Source of the DNA: Ananas comosus
Lineage: Eukaryota > Streptophyta > Magnoliopsida > Poales > Bromeliaceae
DNA length: 64,000 nt
Assembly (NCBI RefSeq): GCF_001540865.1
Contig: NC_033621.1
Coordinates: 9,721,277 to 9,785,276, forward strand
Reading direction: 5' to 3'
Made by a program: the position numbers and the translations under genes. Within the stretch, counting starts at the first letter, position 1. The number at the start of each line of letters is the position of its first letter. Positions 1-13,260 of the stretch are shown in pieces. The notes below the pieces were generated by a model. The model was given only the letters and a program-made list of their open reading frames with translations, did no database searches and was not told the DNA's origin.

Positions 1-2504
1 ATAGCCCCTTTACACTAGACGAAGTTAAGAAGGCTACATTCCAATTGGGGAGTGACAAGGCCCCCGGACCCGATGGATTTCCTCTTATATTTTTTCAACA
101 TTTCTGGGAGACGGTTAAGGAGAACATTTTAAATATCTTCAAAGATCTCCAGGATAATGCTCTCGACACGACCCCAATAGACTATTCATACGTGTGTCTA
201 ATTCCTAAAAAGGAAGGAGCGAGTCAAGTTAATGACTTTTGACCGATTAGTCTCATTAATGGAATTCAAAAGATCATCTCTAAAGTGCTTGCAAATAGAC
301 TGGCGCCCATTTGACCGAAGATTATTGCTCTATCACAATCAGCCTTTCTGAAAGATCGACTACTAGCTGACTCTTTTGTCACTGCACGTGAACTTCTCAA
401 CTGGTGCGCAAAATCCGATAAGGAGTGCGTTAGTATTAAGGTTGACTTCGAGAAAGCTTACGACAATATTAGTTGGAATTTCCTACAAAGCATACTGAGG
501 TGGTGCGGATTCAGCGACAAATGGTGGGCCTGGATCAAACAATGTATCAGTAACGCTAAACTCGCCATCTTAGTAAATGGCTCGCCGACAGAGTGGCTGA
601 AAACAAGGAAGGGATTGAGATAGGGGGACCCGCTTTCCCCCTACCTATTCATCTTGGTGGCCGACTGTCTGGCTAGGCTCACTGAAGCAGCTAGGGGTAA
701 TAATTTGATCCGTGGGATTGGACCAACCACAAATTGTCAAACGGTGCTTCTTAAATATGCGGATGACACATTATTCTTTTCGGAGCCAAAGAAGTTGGTG
801 ATGCGAAATCTGCTGTTCCTTTGGAAGATGTTCGAATGGGCCTCAGGTCTCAAGATTAATACGAACAAGACGGAATTACACTACTTGGGCCCCAACGCAA
901 GCAGAGCCAACAGACTCACAGATATTTTGAGTTGCAGAGTGGGCAAGTTACCATTTCGCTACTTGGGATTGCCGCTTCACACCAAATCCTTTCGGAAGGA
1001 AGATTGGGCGCCGATCATTAATCGTATAGAGGTGCGCATCGAAGGTTGGAAGGCAAAACTTCTCTCACAGGGGGGAAGACTCATCCTGGTCAATTCGGTG
1101 CTCGCGAACATCCCGCTATTCTACTTTACAATCTTCAAAGCGCCACAATGGGTTCTGAACCGCATTGAAGCCCTGAGAAGATCTTTCTTTTGAAAAGGGT
1201 GCTCTAAAATTGCAGGGGGCTCATGCCTTGTAGTGTGGAAATCGATCTGCAAAAGCAAGAAAGAAGGGGGTTTGGGGATCAAGGATATGGAAGCAATGAA
1301 TATGGCTCTCTTAACCAAATGGTGGTGGCGCTTCTTCAAAGAGCCACATCTGCTATGGGGGAGGTTGATTAAATCTTTATATTACATCAGAAGAAGGCCT
1401 TTACATAAAGGGAGAGCCTTCAAACCTTACTCCCAGTGGTGGAGAAGCGTAATGAGATGTCGAGAGGCGTTCAAATATGGCATTTCGTATGTGCTCGGCG
1501 ATGGGAAAAACATCAGGATATGGTCAGATATTTGGATTGAAGAAACCCGTCTAAGTACTCAGTTTCCAGGAGTATACTCCAGCATTGCGAATAAGGAGAT
1601 CACAGTTGCACAATGTTGGAATGAAAAAGGGTAGAGATGGCGCTTCATAACTAGAGGCCTAGCTACATCGAATATCAATAGTCGCCATCAGATTAGGTTG
1701 ATCAAAAACCTGCTTGCCCTTTATAGGCCAACTGACACACCGGATATACTAAACTGGCGTTGGACCGCCAACCAAACTTTTACCGTTAAGTCCCTTTATG
1801 AATTCATCACCGACGCAGGTCAAAGAGCCCCAATGTATGAGCATCTTTGAAGGTTAAAAATTCCGGTCAAAATCAAAGTCTTTATTTGGATTCTGCTGTG
1901 CAAGAGACTGCTAACAGCAGACAGAATGATCCGCAGAGGGTGCCTGGTGGATTAGTTTTGCATTTTTTGCATGTTCTTTCCAGAAACCTGCGACCATCTG
2001 TTCCGAGACTGTATCTTGGTCAGATACATCCGTATTTGTGCCAAAGGTTCAGATGCAAGCGAATCGGATGTCGGGGATGTACGGAGGCTATGGACAGATA
2101 TATCTAACATACCCAATGCCGCCACGAGATCGAAAAGTTTAACCCGTTTAGCGGCAATCTGGTGGGTCGTCTGGACTGAGCGCAACAACACTATCTTCCG
2201 CGAGGTGCTTCCCAATGCTACCCGGGCTCTTGAACGTGTCGCTTCTTTGACCAATACCTGGAACGGAGCCCTTTGACCCTTACTTGTCCCTTCTTCCATG
2301 CTCGGTCCCCACTTCCTTTTCGTTATCCACCCCACTTTTCTTGTTTACTTTGTCTAATCGGTAGTGTAGAGTTCTTTATTTTGGATTTTCTTTCTCGTAT
2401 TTTTTCGGCTCTTTCAGGAGGCCCTAGCTGTCTCCATCATGTACGCTTAGTTCATTTCGCTTAATGAATGAAGCAGGTAGCTTGCTACCTATTTCTCAAA
2501 AAAA
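1..2504 (+). mobile_element. LINE non-LTR retrotransposon, 5' end cut by window edge
   Basis: A plant L1-type LINE on the plus strand. It comprises most of the reverse transcriptase, the C-terminal zinc-binding region (zf-RVT type), a roughly 225-bp 3' untranslated region and a short terminal A run at 2498-2504. The 5' end (ORF1, endonuclease) lies outside the window, so no target duplication can be checked. A related but far more decayed copy lies at 15,450-16,480. Confidence 0.9.
3..2278 (+). pseudogene. LINE reverse transcriptase ORF2, C-terminal part, seven in-frame stops
   Basis: Would copy LINE RNA into DNA at a nicked target. A single reading frame runs from the window edge to the natural TGA just before 2279 with no frameshift. 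Visible blocks in order are KAPGPDGFP, PISLIN, the first catalytic aspartate block KVDFEKAYDNISW (about 437-477), GDPLSPYLF (about 625-650), the catalytic YADD box (about 756-767), FRYLGLPLH, and a C-terminal CxxC...H...C finger (about 1957-2010). Stops interrupt the frame at 240, 312, 621, 1191, 1632, 1848 and 1953. Most match a single C-to-T or G-to-A change in an expected codon (CGA, CAG or TGG). The copy cannot make an enzyme, but the intact frame suggests it decayed recently. Confidence 0.88.
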
Positions 2505-2586
2505 CGTAATAGCTGGTATATATACAACCAGCAAAGCAATAAATCCACCATTACTTAATATATTCAGAGAAATGACTAAGTACTTA

Positions 2587-3321
2587 GAGTGTGTCTGGTT
2601 CGCTTCTTTTTCACCTGGAATCGGAATTGGAATGGGTAAATCCGTTTGTGGATGTTTGGTAAGCAGGAGTCTCATTCCGATTCCGATTCCCGAGTGGAAT
2701 GGAAATCCCCCAATCACCTCTTTTTTCAATCCGACCTAGGAGGTCGGATTGGAAGTTGAATTCCGACGGAATGGATATTTATTCTGACTAAATTTATTTT
2801 TTTAATTTTTTTAATTAAAATATGAGTTAAAATTTAAAAATTAAATATATAATTTTAAATTTTAATTTGAACTTAAATTAAAAATTAAAATTTAATCAAG
2901 TATTTTGAATCTAACTTATGAATTTGAATTTAAATTAAATTTTAATTTTAAGTTTGAATTTGAATAAATCAAAAATTTAGTTTCATATTTTGAATTATCC
3001 ACTTAACTTCAAAGTTTAATATTTTTAAACAAAATATATTTAAAATTTGACATTATTTCAAAATNNNNNNNNNNNNNNNNNNNNNNNNNNNNNNNNNNNN
3101 NNNNNNNNNNNNNNNNNNNNNNNNNGATAAAGTTAGTATATCAATTTGAATACGTTTTTTATATCTACCTGAACCAAACACCGATAATGGGAATGATTTA
3201 TTCCGATTCCGATTCAGGTGATAAACCAAACAGAATTAGGTAATTAGTCAGTTCGATTTCGATTCCTGCTTATTTTGATTCCGATTTCGATTTCGATTCC
3301 GACTACAAACTAAACATGCCC
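2587..3321. mobile_element. PIF/Harbinger-like non-autonomous element with TTA target duplication
   Basis: The ends are imperfect inverted repeats: gagtgtctggttcgc at the left, and on the other strand from the right gggcatgtttagtttg. They are flanked by TTA at 2584-2586 and 3322-3324, the target duplication usual for Harbinger elements. Subterminal regions repeat GATTCCGATT-like words in both orientations. The interior is very AT-rich and contains a 61-base assembly gap (3065-3125). No coding sequence was seen. Confidence 0.7.
3065..3125. other. Assembly gap (61 N)
   Basis: A run of undetermined bases inside the Harbinger-like element, in AAATTT-rich low-complexity sequence. Confidence 0.99.
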
Positions 3322-3554
3322 TTAATGTAGTGCACCCTTCAGGCAACCCTTGTGGGTCAGACTTGAGCCAAGGAGAAGGCAGGCCCAACTTACTGAATAC
3401 AACTCTGGACCTGAAACGCTGTCTTTCAACTACTGGTGATAAGTAATAAAAAAAGATTATAACTGCTGCTCAATAAAAGGTAAAAGTGCCATTTTACTTT
3501 TTAACAGGTTAAAAGGTAATTTTATGTTGAAAGTATTTCCGTAATTAAATATCG

Positions 3555-4005
3555 CAAAATTTAGAGGATTTTAATTCCCCTTTCACAAATTTAGGCATTA
3601 ATTTTGGCATTAATTTAAGTAGTTTTAGAATTACAATCTAGGCATTATTTTTATCTCAATATTTAAAAAAATTTGAAAATGGGTAAATAATCAAAGATTA
3701 TATTTAATATGTTTAAGGATGAATTTTAGAATTCCTCTAATTTAGACATTAATTGTGTATTACTATTTTAAAAAATTGAATATTAGTAAATATTTAAATT
3801 CAAAATATTTAAGAAATTTTAGAATTTCCTCTAATTTAGACATTAATTTTGTATCACCATTTAAAAAAATTGAAAGTGGGTAAATATTTTAATTCAGCAT
3901 ATTTAATATGATTAAGGAATTTTAGAATTCCTCTAATTTAGACATTACTTTTGTATCAACATTTTAAAAAAATTGAATGTGGTTAAATATTTGATTCAAA
4001 TTTAT
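3555..4005. repeat. AT-rich degenerate tandem repeat, unit about 93-103 bp
   Basis: The phrase TTTTAGAATTCCTCTAATTT recurs with small changes at about 3724, 3817 and 3920, each time followed by 'gacatta' and a stretch like 'aaaaaattgaa'. A weaker first unit starts near 3560. The rest of 3325-4185 is AT-rich sequence in which I see no gene. Confidence 0.65.
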
Positions 4006-4185
4006 TCTCAGAATAGAATTGTACGAGTTAATTAATTCAAATTTTAATAGTAAAAATTGATCTTTTAAAATAATGAGATCATGTATCACAATTTAAAATA
4101 TAAATTGGAAATAAATTTAAAGTATAGAACCTAAATAGTATATAGAAACCTCCTATAGATCTAAACAGTATAGTGCAATTTAAAC

Positions 4186-4190
4186 TTATG
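4186..4190. repeat. Left target-site duplication of solo LTR (TTATG)
   Basis: Identical to 8810-8814, immediately outside the TG and CA ends of the 4.6-kb LTR. Confidence 0.85.
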
Positions 4191-4854
4191 TGTAAGGACT
4201 GAGATTTTGACAGTGCAACTAAACTCTCTATTGACGATGTTTATTTGTGTAATTTAATTACATAAGCACTCGTCAAGTTACAGGAGAAAACGAGTTAGAA
4301 CGGAGGAGTTACGCGATCTTTATTTTTCATTTAAGTGAATAGTAACTTGGTTTTTCGGTGAAGCCACGTTGTGAAGTTGGCTTCAGGCTCGTATCGGACT
4401 CCGTTCATAACAGTCCAATAGCTCGTTTCGACCGGTTCAGCTATTCTAGAACTATGGCGCTGACGGATTTTGAGTTTGACGCATGGATTTCGAGAAAATC
4501 CAAAAATACATGTTTTATATGTATTTGTGCGTAGTTTCCTCTATTGGAGAGTTGGAGCGGTTCTCGTCGCGAATCCGCGACCGATCGAGATGAACCAAAA
4601 TGGTAGCTTTGTTGTCTCCATCGTGCTGATCGCACTGGTGCGATCCGTTCGCAAATCTGACGGACGGATCTGCGGAGATTGCGGGTTGATCGAGGAGAGG
4701 TCGGTAATGGCAAAACGGTAATTTCGCAAAAGTCGCGATATTTTATGTACCGTTTCACGTGAGATCGCACGTGGAGGGGTGTTCGCGCGTTTTACACGCG
4801 CTGTGAGGGACTCAGTAGTAAATACTGAGATTTGGTGGACCTTTTTGCAAATTG

Positions 4855-4910
4855 CACTTGGTATTTAAGCTTGTTCTAGGGTTTCACCTTGGAAACCCTA
4901 ACCCTGCTGC
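4855..4910 (+). promoter_or_regulatory. LTR core promoter: TATA-like box and telobox leader
   Basis: TATTTAA at 4862-4868 is followed about 25-30 bases later by AAACCCTAACCCT (4893-4905), a telobox-like motif common in leaders of housekeeping and ribosomal-protein genes. A mirror AGGGTTT lies between them at about 4878. The GC-rich tract starts directly afterwards, as expected of a transcript leader. This is inferred from position only. Confidence 0.5.
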
Positions 4911-5735
4911 CCTAGCCGCTCCCTGCTACCTCCATCCCTCTTCCCTGCACCTGATGCGCACGCCCCCGGCCGCCGCCGACTGAGCCCCGGCCGGCCAGCC
5001 GCCGCCGGAGCCACCTTCTCTCTCTCTCTCTCGATGTGCTCCCCCTCATCTCTCGTCTCTCTCGTCCTCTCTTTCCGGTGGTGAGGAAGCCGAGACTGCA
5101 GGACCTCCAGACCCCGCCGTTCGCCACCGTGCTCCGCGAGCATCCCCGCGCGCGCCGCCGCTGGCGCGCCGCTGCTGCCAGGCCGATGCTGTTGCCTGGA
5201 CGCTCCGAGACCGAGTTCCAACGCAGCTCGTGCACGCCGGCCGCCTGAGACCGGCTCCGCCGCTTCCCGGAGCTCGGCACTCCCTTCCTCGCCGACCGTG
5301 CCGACGCCCTGCGGGCCATCCCCGCGCTGCGGCCCTACAGCTGCCCCAGGTCGTGCTTCGAGCCGAGCAGACTGGTACTCCACCCCCCCGCGCCGCAGCC
5401 ACCTTTTTCCATCCTTGCGGCCTCCGTCGCTGCCTCCAGCACCCCACCCATGAGAGTCGCCGGCGCTACCGCCGGTCTCCAAGCGAAGCCAAGCTCGGAG
5501 TAGGCCGTGCCCGAGCCGGTTGCCGCGCCTCGCCGGCTGCTCCCTCCTCATATCGACCTCGGGCGACCCTCGGCCGTCGGCCAGGTGCCCCGGCGCCGGC
5601 CGGCAGAGCGTCGTGGCCACCCTGGACCTGGAGGGGGGATTGAGAACACTGGGGGGCCGGAGTGAACCTGGTGCGGGCTGGGTTGGTTCTGCCGTCACCG
5701 CCGCTGCTCCTCGTCGCCACCTGAGGTGAGCACCC
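4906..5735 (+). other. GC-rich, CT-rich leader within the LTR, possible captured gene leader
   Basis: About 830 bp of GC-rich sequence in an otherwise AT-rich block, with CT runs at 5014-5033 and a good splice-donor-like GAG/GTGAGC at about 5725-5733. Open frames occur on both strands here (for example 4898-5902, minus), but they are Arg/Ala/Pro-rich and match no family I recognise, so I do not call a gene. It may be a long untranslated leader or a gene fragment picked up by the retrotransposon. Confidence 0.4.
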
Positions 5736-7264
5736 TGTTCCTTCCCTCCCCCGCACCCAATCCTAGCCACTGCGCGCGCCGCCGTGCCGCCGGAAGCCGG
5801 CCGGAGCAAGCTTGCTCCGGCCAAGCCCGAAATAGGGCTGTTTGTGGGTTGTTTATTGTTCCGAGCTTCCCGAGCCTCCCCGACCTCTACGGAAGAGAGC
5901 ACGATGATCCTGGCAAGTTGCTGGTCATAGTGCTCACCTTGGTTTCTGTCGGGAAGGCCCCGTTCCGCTGTTTTTACGGTGTCGACCCTGTGGAGCCTTT
6001 TTGGCTGTTGTTCTGTGTTTGTGCGTGCGTTTTCGGCGATCCGAGGCTATTCCGATGCCTCCGGAGGTGAGCACGGTGATCGCTGGTCAGTGCTGATCAT
6101 AGTTCTCACCTTACCTTGCATCAGCAGTGTCTGGTTAGCCCTATTCGGTGCGTTTTTCCGTGGCTGCGCGCTGTTCGCTGAACCTTCGAGTTGCTCCCGC
6201 ACTTCCCACAGGGAGCCGTTGTGCTCCGGATCATGAGCACGGCCTCCGGTACGTCGAGACCTTTCAGTACGTGTCTCTGCGGACTTTGGAAGTCCTCGGT
6301 TTGCGTGAACGAGCCACTTGATCGCTCAAATTATATAAAATGATAGGATTTTATGTAATTAGAGGGACTTTTGTGCAATTGTGAACCCTAGGGCCACTGT
6401 GGACAGTGTGTATGAGTGTGTTTGACCTCTGGACTGATTGTCCATGATCCGTTAGCTTTTGCGGAAATCGAAGAGTCGATTTCAGTGCGTTTTTCGGCAA
6501 AATTCGCCGAAAGAACGCGGTTTCGGTTCGGATTTCTTCCGACGTGGTTTGGTTGTCTTGTGTGTGGTTGCTGAGCCTTGTTGGCTAGTCACCATCATCA
6601 TTTTGTGGGTTCGGTGATGATGGGTGAGCGACTGTGGGTTCCGGTGTCGAAGTAGACACTTCCGGGAACCCGGATTCGTACAATTATCCGGTGATAATTG
6701 TGTAGTGTTGTTATCTTGTGTTTGCTGCCAAAACATCCAAATCGGAGTGTTCTGGTGCAGCAAGTGACTCGTGGCACGAGTCGGTGAGTTTCGGGACACT
6801 TAGTGGGTCCCGACGGCGTCCCGGTGTGGTTTTCAGGACTTCCCGCGAGTTATGGTTATGGTAATCGGTATTGGGAAACCGATCTTCGTGAAATTATTTG
6901 TGGGGTTATGGATACTGTGGTTATTAGTTGTGGGTTAGATACTAACCCAGTGGACCCTTTATAGGTCCTGTCGACATTCTTTTGTAGCTAGGAAACAGAC
7001 GCGACATCCTTACAGGTAGGTACTTCGATCCGACGTCGGTATAGTGGAGCATGCTTGGTGATGGTTTCTTACCCTTACTCTTCTGTTGTTACTATCGCAT
7101 AGTATATTGAGCCTTGCACCCTTATTTATTCGTCATACACTACTCGTTGTTTGCATGCTTAGTATCCCGAGTAGGAGTAGAGCAGCTCTATCTATATGCG
7201 TATCTGTTGACCTAGTTGGTCTGTTGTTGCATTCATCTGTTGACTTAGTTGGTCGGTTCTCGTA

Positions 7265-7690
7265 TATCGTTCGATGACCCTTGAGGTCGGTATACTCTAA
7301 GGGGTGGGATTGTCGGTTAGCACCGACGGATGATTATAGTTTACACAGTTCCACTATTTGGCATATTTGTGACCTAGTCAGTCAGCTTCGTGAGTCCTGT
7401 TGTTTGATGACCTATGAGGTCGGTGTACCCTGAGGGGTTGGATTGTCGGCTAGTGGCCGACGGTAATTCGGGATTCTATTGATATACTCTGGTGACCTAT
7501 TCGTCGGTTCGTTGTGCATATATGTTAGTTGACTTTAGTAGTCAGTGCTTGTATACCTTTGGTAGGATGTTGAGTTGTTCCCTCTTAGTTGACCTGAGTA
7601 GTCGGTTCTTGTGCTTCTATATAGTTTGATGACCTATTGGTCGGTTTGCCCTGAGGGGCGGTGATTGTCGGCTGATTGCCGACGTTTGGC
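7265..7690 (+). repeat. Three diverged repeats, each ending in a GTCGG...CCGAC hairpin
   Basis: Each unit reads roughly GATGACC..GAGGTCGGT..CCCTGAGGGG..GATTGTCGGC and closes with an inverted repeat GTCGG/CCGAC at 7312-7327, 7445-7461 and 7667-7683. Between units stand degenerate copies of GTTGACCTAGTTGGTCGG. The whole array lies inside the solo LTR, downstream of its promoter. Confidence 0.65.
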
Positions 7691-8809
7691 TATTGATCAT
7701 ATCTGCATTGATCGCCACAGCTCGAGTGCATTTCACGTACACCGGCGGTCTGATCCACCGCAGGGGGTGTTCTTTTCCGAAAAAGTGGTCGTACATCCGA
7801 CCCGTGAGCCTAGCCGTGTACTCTTTGTGCTAGGGTTACATGCCAGGTGCGAGTAGGTAGTGGCTTTTGCCTGAGGTCCTTAGACCGACACGGCGGTGTA
7901 GATTGGGTACTTTTGGACTACTTGTCCGGTTGTTGCATATAGCTATAGTAGTGGTTGATGCATACATACTTGTAGTTCTTTCGTTACATTGTCTTGCTAC
8001 TATAGTCTTGTTACATGTATACACTCAGTTGTTCATTACAGTAGCGGTAGTTGTACTTTCTTTCATATATATGTCTCTTTTATTCATTATTATTGCTACT
8101 GTATTTTCTACTTACCCGTACTGTTGTTTAGCTCTTCCTGATCCGGTGAGTACTCCTCGCCTTCATCGGCTTGCGGTACCTACTGGGAGGGGAGACATGC
8201 TTACATGTTCTCACCTCCCACACTATTTTTCAGGTATCGCGGACGGTGAGAGTTGAGACGAGACGTGAGATACGTACGTAGCGGTCGATAGAGCTTTCGA
8301 CCCAGGTTATTCGGTTTAGTTTCTACCCCTACTATCCTGTTGATATAGCTTAGATAGTTTATATGGTTCAGTTTTTGGGTATTTCAGTTAACTATCATAT
8401 TTTGATTTGGCTTTATGAATGTTATAAAAAGGATTCGTGGTTTTCGTAAATAAAAGGTTTTCTACCCCTTGTGGTAGCATTTTTAAAGAATAAAGGTTTT
8501 TGTGTAGGAAACAGTTTTCAAAAGAATTTTCTGTGGATTTATGTTTAAATATTGAATGTATAACTGTGATGTGAATGGTGAATGAATGATTGTATAGTCG
8601 TTTCTATATTTATTTGGTTGTGGTTGTACCTGGGTTACTTCTTGTACTTGTGCGATGCCGTGCAAATATAGGGGAGACTCTGTCCGCGTGAACAGTGGAT
8701 TCCCTGTATTTGTGGCTGATCTGGCATTCCCTGGGGTTAGGTTTTCAAAAAAAATAAAAAAAGAAATTTCCGCGGTGTTTTTAACCTAAAGGGTCCCCGG
8801 GGCGTGACA

Positions 8810-8814
8810 TTATG
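8810..8814. repeat. Right target-site duplication of solo LTR (TTATG)
   Basis: Perfect match to 4186-4190. A five-base duplication is the usual mark of LTR-retrotransposon integrase. Confidence 0.85.
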
Positions 8815-9104
8815 ACTAAATAAATCTAAACTATACAATTTAAAGTATAAGCTTATAATAAATCTCCGTCATAGAGTTTTAATAGAGTAAACAAAATTAG
8901 GATTGCAAATAAATTAAATAAATATATATAGAACAAATCTAGACTATTTATATATTTTATCAATTTGATCGGTCTAATTGATTTGATTTATTAAGTAGGT
9001 TTTGATTTTTACCTTTAATTTTTTCAATTTTTAGCCGACTGTTAAAATTTTAGTTTCTTACCTTTTAGTTTGCAATTAACTTCCTAACTATTATTATTCA
9101 TTTT

Positions 9105-9960
9105 AACTAAATATCAATAATTTAAAAATCAGATTAAACTAACTAGTTCGACCTGTCATACCGCAATACAGTCTATTAAGCAGCTCGGTTCAATCCTTTG
9201 AACTGAATAAGGTTAAAATTAGTTTTGAACCATTAGAGATAGTAAACATTTTAAAAATATAATGACATTTTAAACGTCAAAGATTATAAACATTTTAAAT
9301 GTAAAAATTAAAAGGGTTAATTGCATTCAACTTTCTATAAACATATCGAATAACAACAAAGTTTAATTTTTCATATTTATCCCTACAAAAGCCTTAACGT
9401 TTTCAAATATAGAAGAATGTGCTTAACCATAGGTAAAATACTTAACCCTAATCAGTGAATAAGATAAATTAATCTTTTCCCCTCTTATATTAATTGTGAT
9501 AGCAGAAAGAAAGAAGATAATCATTGAGGATCTTCGAAAGGATATTTTTACATAATTCTAATAGTTAGGGCTTTTGGAGGGACATAATTGATGGCAAAAA
9601 TATTATTTCACTTATCTTATTTAAAAAATAAATAGTGATTTAAAGGTAACAAAGCAGAGGACCAAATATAATATGAATATTACTCGACTTTTGTAAGGAT
9701 AAATATAAAAAGTTGAACTTTATAGGGATATATTTGCTATCCGACATGTTTACAGGGAGTAGTATGAAATTAACCCAAATTAAAAAAGGTTAAGAATAGT
9801 GCTAAAAAAAAAAAGTAATGGTTAGGCAGCAATGGTTAGTGACGTCAACGGCTCAAATTAAACCGGGTTTTCAAGAATTTGAACCCAAACATAACTATCA
9901 ATCCCGAAACCTACATTCCAATCCGACGGATTTTAAACAGTATGTAGAAGGTTTTGGTTA
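9105..9960 (+). repeat. Dispersed repeat, copy A, split by a MULE MITE
   Basis: Copy A matches copy B (about 10,000-10,400) over phrases such as 'cagtctattaagcagct', 'ccgttagagata'/'ccattagagata' and 'caatggttagtga'. Copy A is interrupted at 9314-9776 by an element that copy B lacks. No coding potential. The stretch 8815-9100 to its left is AT-rich without recognisable features. Confidence 0.65.
9314..9776. mobile_element. MULE-type MITE with 9-bp target duplication
   Basis: Long imperfect terminal inverted repeats (about 75-90 bp) start GGGTTAATTGCATT at the left and, from the other strand at the right, GGGTTAATTTCAT. The flanks are AAATTAAAA at 9305-9313 and 9777-9785, an exact 9-bp duplication typical of Mutator-like elements. 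The 463-bp element has no coding sequence. Repeat copy B shows the corresponding unoccupied site. Confidence 0.8.
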
Positions 9961-9999
9961 GTGTCAATAATTTATACATTATCAATAATTTATACATTA

Positions 10000-10400
10000 T
10001 ATTAAGTTAGTATTAATGATTTAAAAACCAGATTGATCCGACTGGTTTGACTGGTCAGGCCGTAACCCAGTCTATCAAGCAGCTTGATTCAACCCTTTGA
10101 ACTCAATAATATTAAGAACAATTTTGAACCGTTAGAGATAATAAATGTTTTAAATATAATGTCATTTCAACCGTTAGAGATAATAATCATTTTAAACATA
10201 ACTTTAAATGTAAAAATTAAAATGGTTAATTAAGATTACTGGTGAAAAAAAAAGGTAATAGTTAGGGACCAATGGTTAGTGATGTCAACGTTTTAGATTT
10301 GGATTGAACTTTTCAAAAACCTAAACTGACCCCGATTATCAATTTCAAAACCTGTATCTGAATCCGACGAATTTCAAAAATCTAAAACCCGAACCCGAAA
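10000..10400 (+). repeat. Dispersed repeat, copy B (unoccupied MITE site)
   Basis: Continuous counterpart of copy A, with 'aaaaattaaaatggttaa' at the place where copy A carries the MULE MITE. The two copies are diverged, so the duplication is not recent. The following 10,400-10,980 is AT-rich and holds no feature I can name. Confidence 0.6.
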
Positions 10401-10984
10401 CAATTATTCCTCTCCATCTATGAATGGAGAGGAAAGATAGAGGGATAGAAAAGGAAACAAAGAAAAAATATATTAGATAATATAGTAGGGGCAAAATTAC
10501 TTAACTACCTTCGAATCAAAAGACCAAAATACTTTTTTTTGGGATACCTAGTGACCGGTACCTCTGTTAAGATGATTTATTATTACAGGTCACAACTAAA
10601 TAAGAATTAAATTTGAGCTGTTGAATAGAAATAAATGAACAACATCAAAAAATAAAAAATATAGAATCAGATATTAAATTGTTAACAATTGCTCTCTATC
10701 ACATCCTTGACTCAGTATATTAATGTATTAATTAGTTAATATATATGGTCGCTGGCCCAATTTCAATTGGTCTCGGCTGTAATATTGGCCAATTTAGCCC
10801 AAAGTATATCAATCGTCAAAACATGCTGATGCTTAAGTAATTACAACCTATGTTTGTACGTTCTTCAGGAAAAATTGTACAGTCAGATTTTCATTTCTGC
10901 ATCTTTTCAATCCAATTTTATCTACATGACAATAGGACAATTGGAAAGGGCATGGGCTACACCTCAGGAAGAAAAGAAAAAAAA

Positions 10985-11198
10985 AAGGCAACTGAAATAG
11001 CATTATCGTCCTTCTAGATAAGTAATAATAATCTCATTTACAGTTGCTACCTCAGGCAAAAAAAAAAAAAAAAGAGCAACTGAAGTAGCATTATCGTCCT
11101 TCCAAATCAGTAATAGTAATCTCGTTTACGGTGATAGGCACGATGAAATTGGATGCTACCTCAGAAAAAAAGAAAAAAAAAAAGCAACTAAAGTAGCA
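10985..11198 (-). repeat. Two extra tandem copies of the CRK 3' coding end
   Basis: Just downstream of the kinase stop codon, the last codons of the gene occur twice more: about 11,068-11,165 (reads ..NFIVPITVNEITITDLEGR then stop) and about 10,988-11,050 (..VNEIIITYLEGR then stop). Each copy is separated by an A-rich run. They lie past the stop of the upstream copy and are presumably 3' untranslated sequence. Confidence 0.8.

Positions 11199-13260
<2,062 letters not shown>

Larger units (their letters stand above)
4191..8809 (+). mobile_element. Solo LTR, 4619 bp, of a large LTR retrotransposon
   Basis: The block begins TGTAAGGACTGAG, ends GGGCGTGACA (the TG...CA rule) and is flanked by the identical 5-mer TTATG at 4186-4190 and 8810-8814. 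No primer-binding site, polypurine tract or pol genes adjoin it, so it is read as a solo LTR left by recombination between the two LTRs. Its size is in the range of the longest plant gypsy-type LTRs; the family is not identified. A core promoter (TATTTAA, 4862-4868), a GC-rich leader and three hairpin-bearing repeats lie inside. A second copy of its first 200 bp lies at 13,701-13,901. Many small open frames occur, none convincing. Confidence 0.85.

Noticed and set aside
3555..4005. CRISPR-like spacing of AT-rich repeats
   Set aside because: Plant nuclear context, unequal diverged units of 93-103 bp, no constant repeat and no unique spacers.
4898..5902. 334-codon minus-strand open frame and overlapping frames in the GC-rich LTR block
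   Set aside because: Arg/Gly/Ala-rich composition, no recognisable motif, open on several frames at once because of GC content, and antisense to the LTR promoter.
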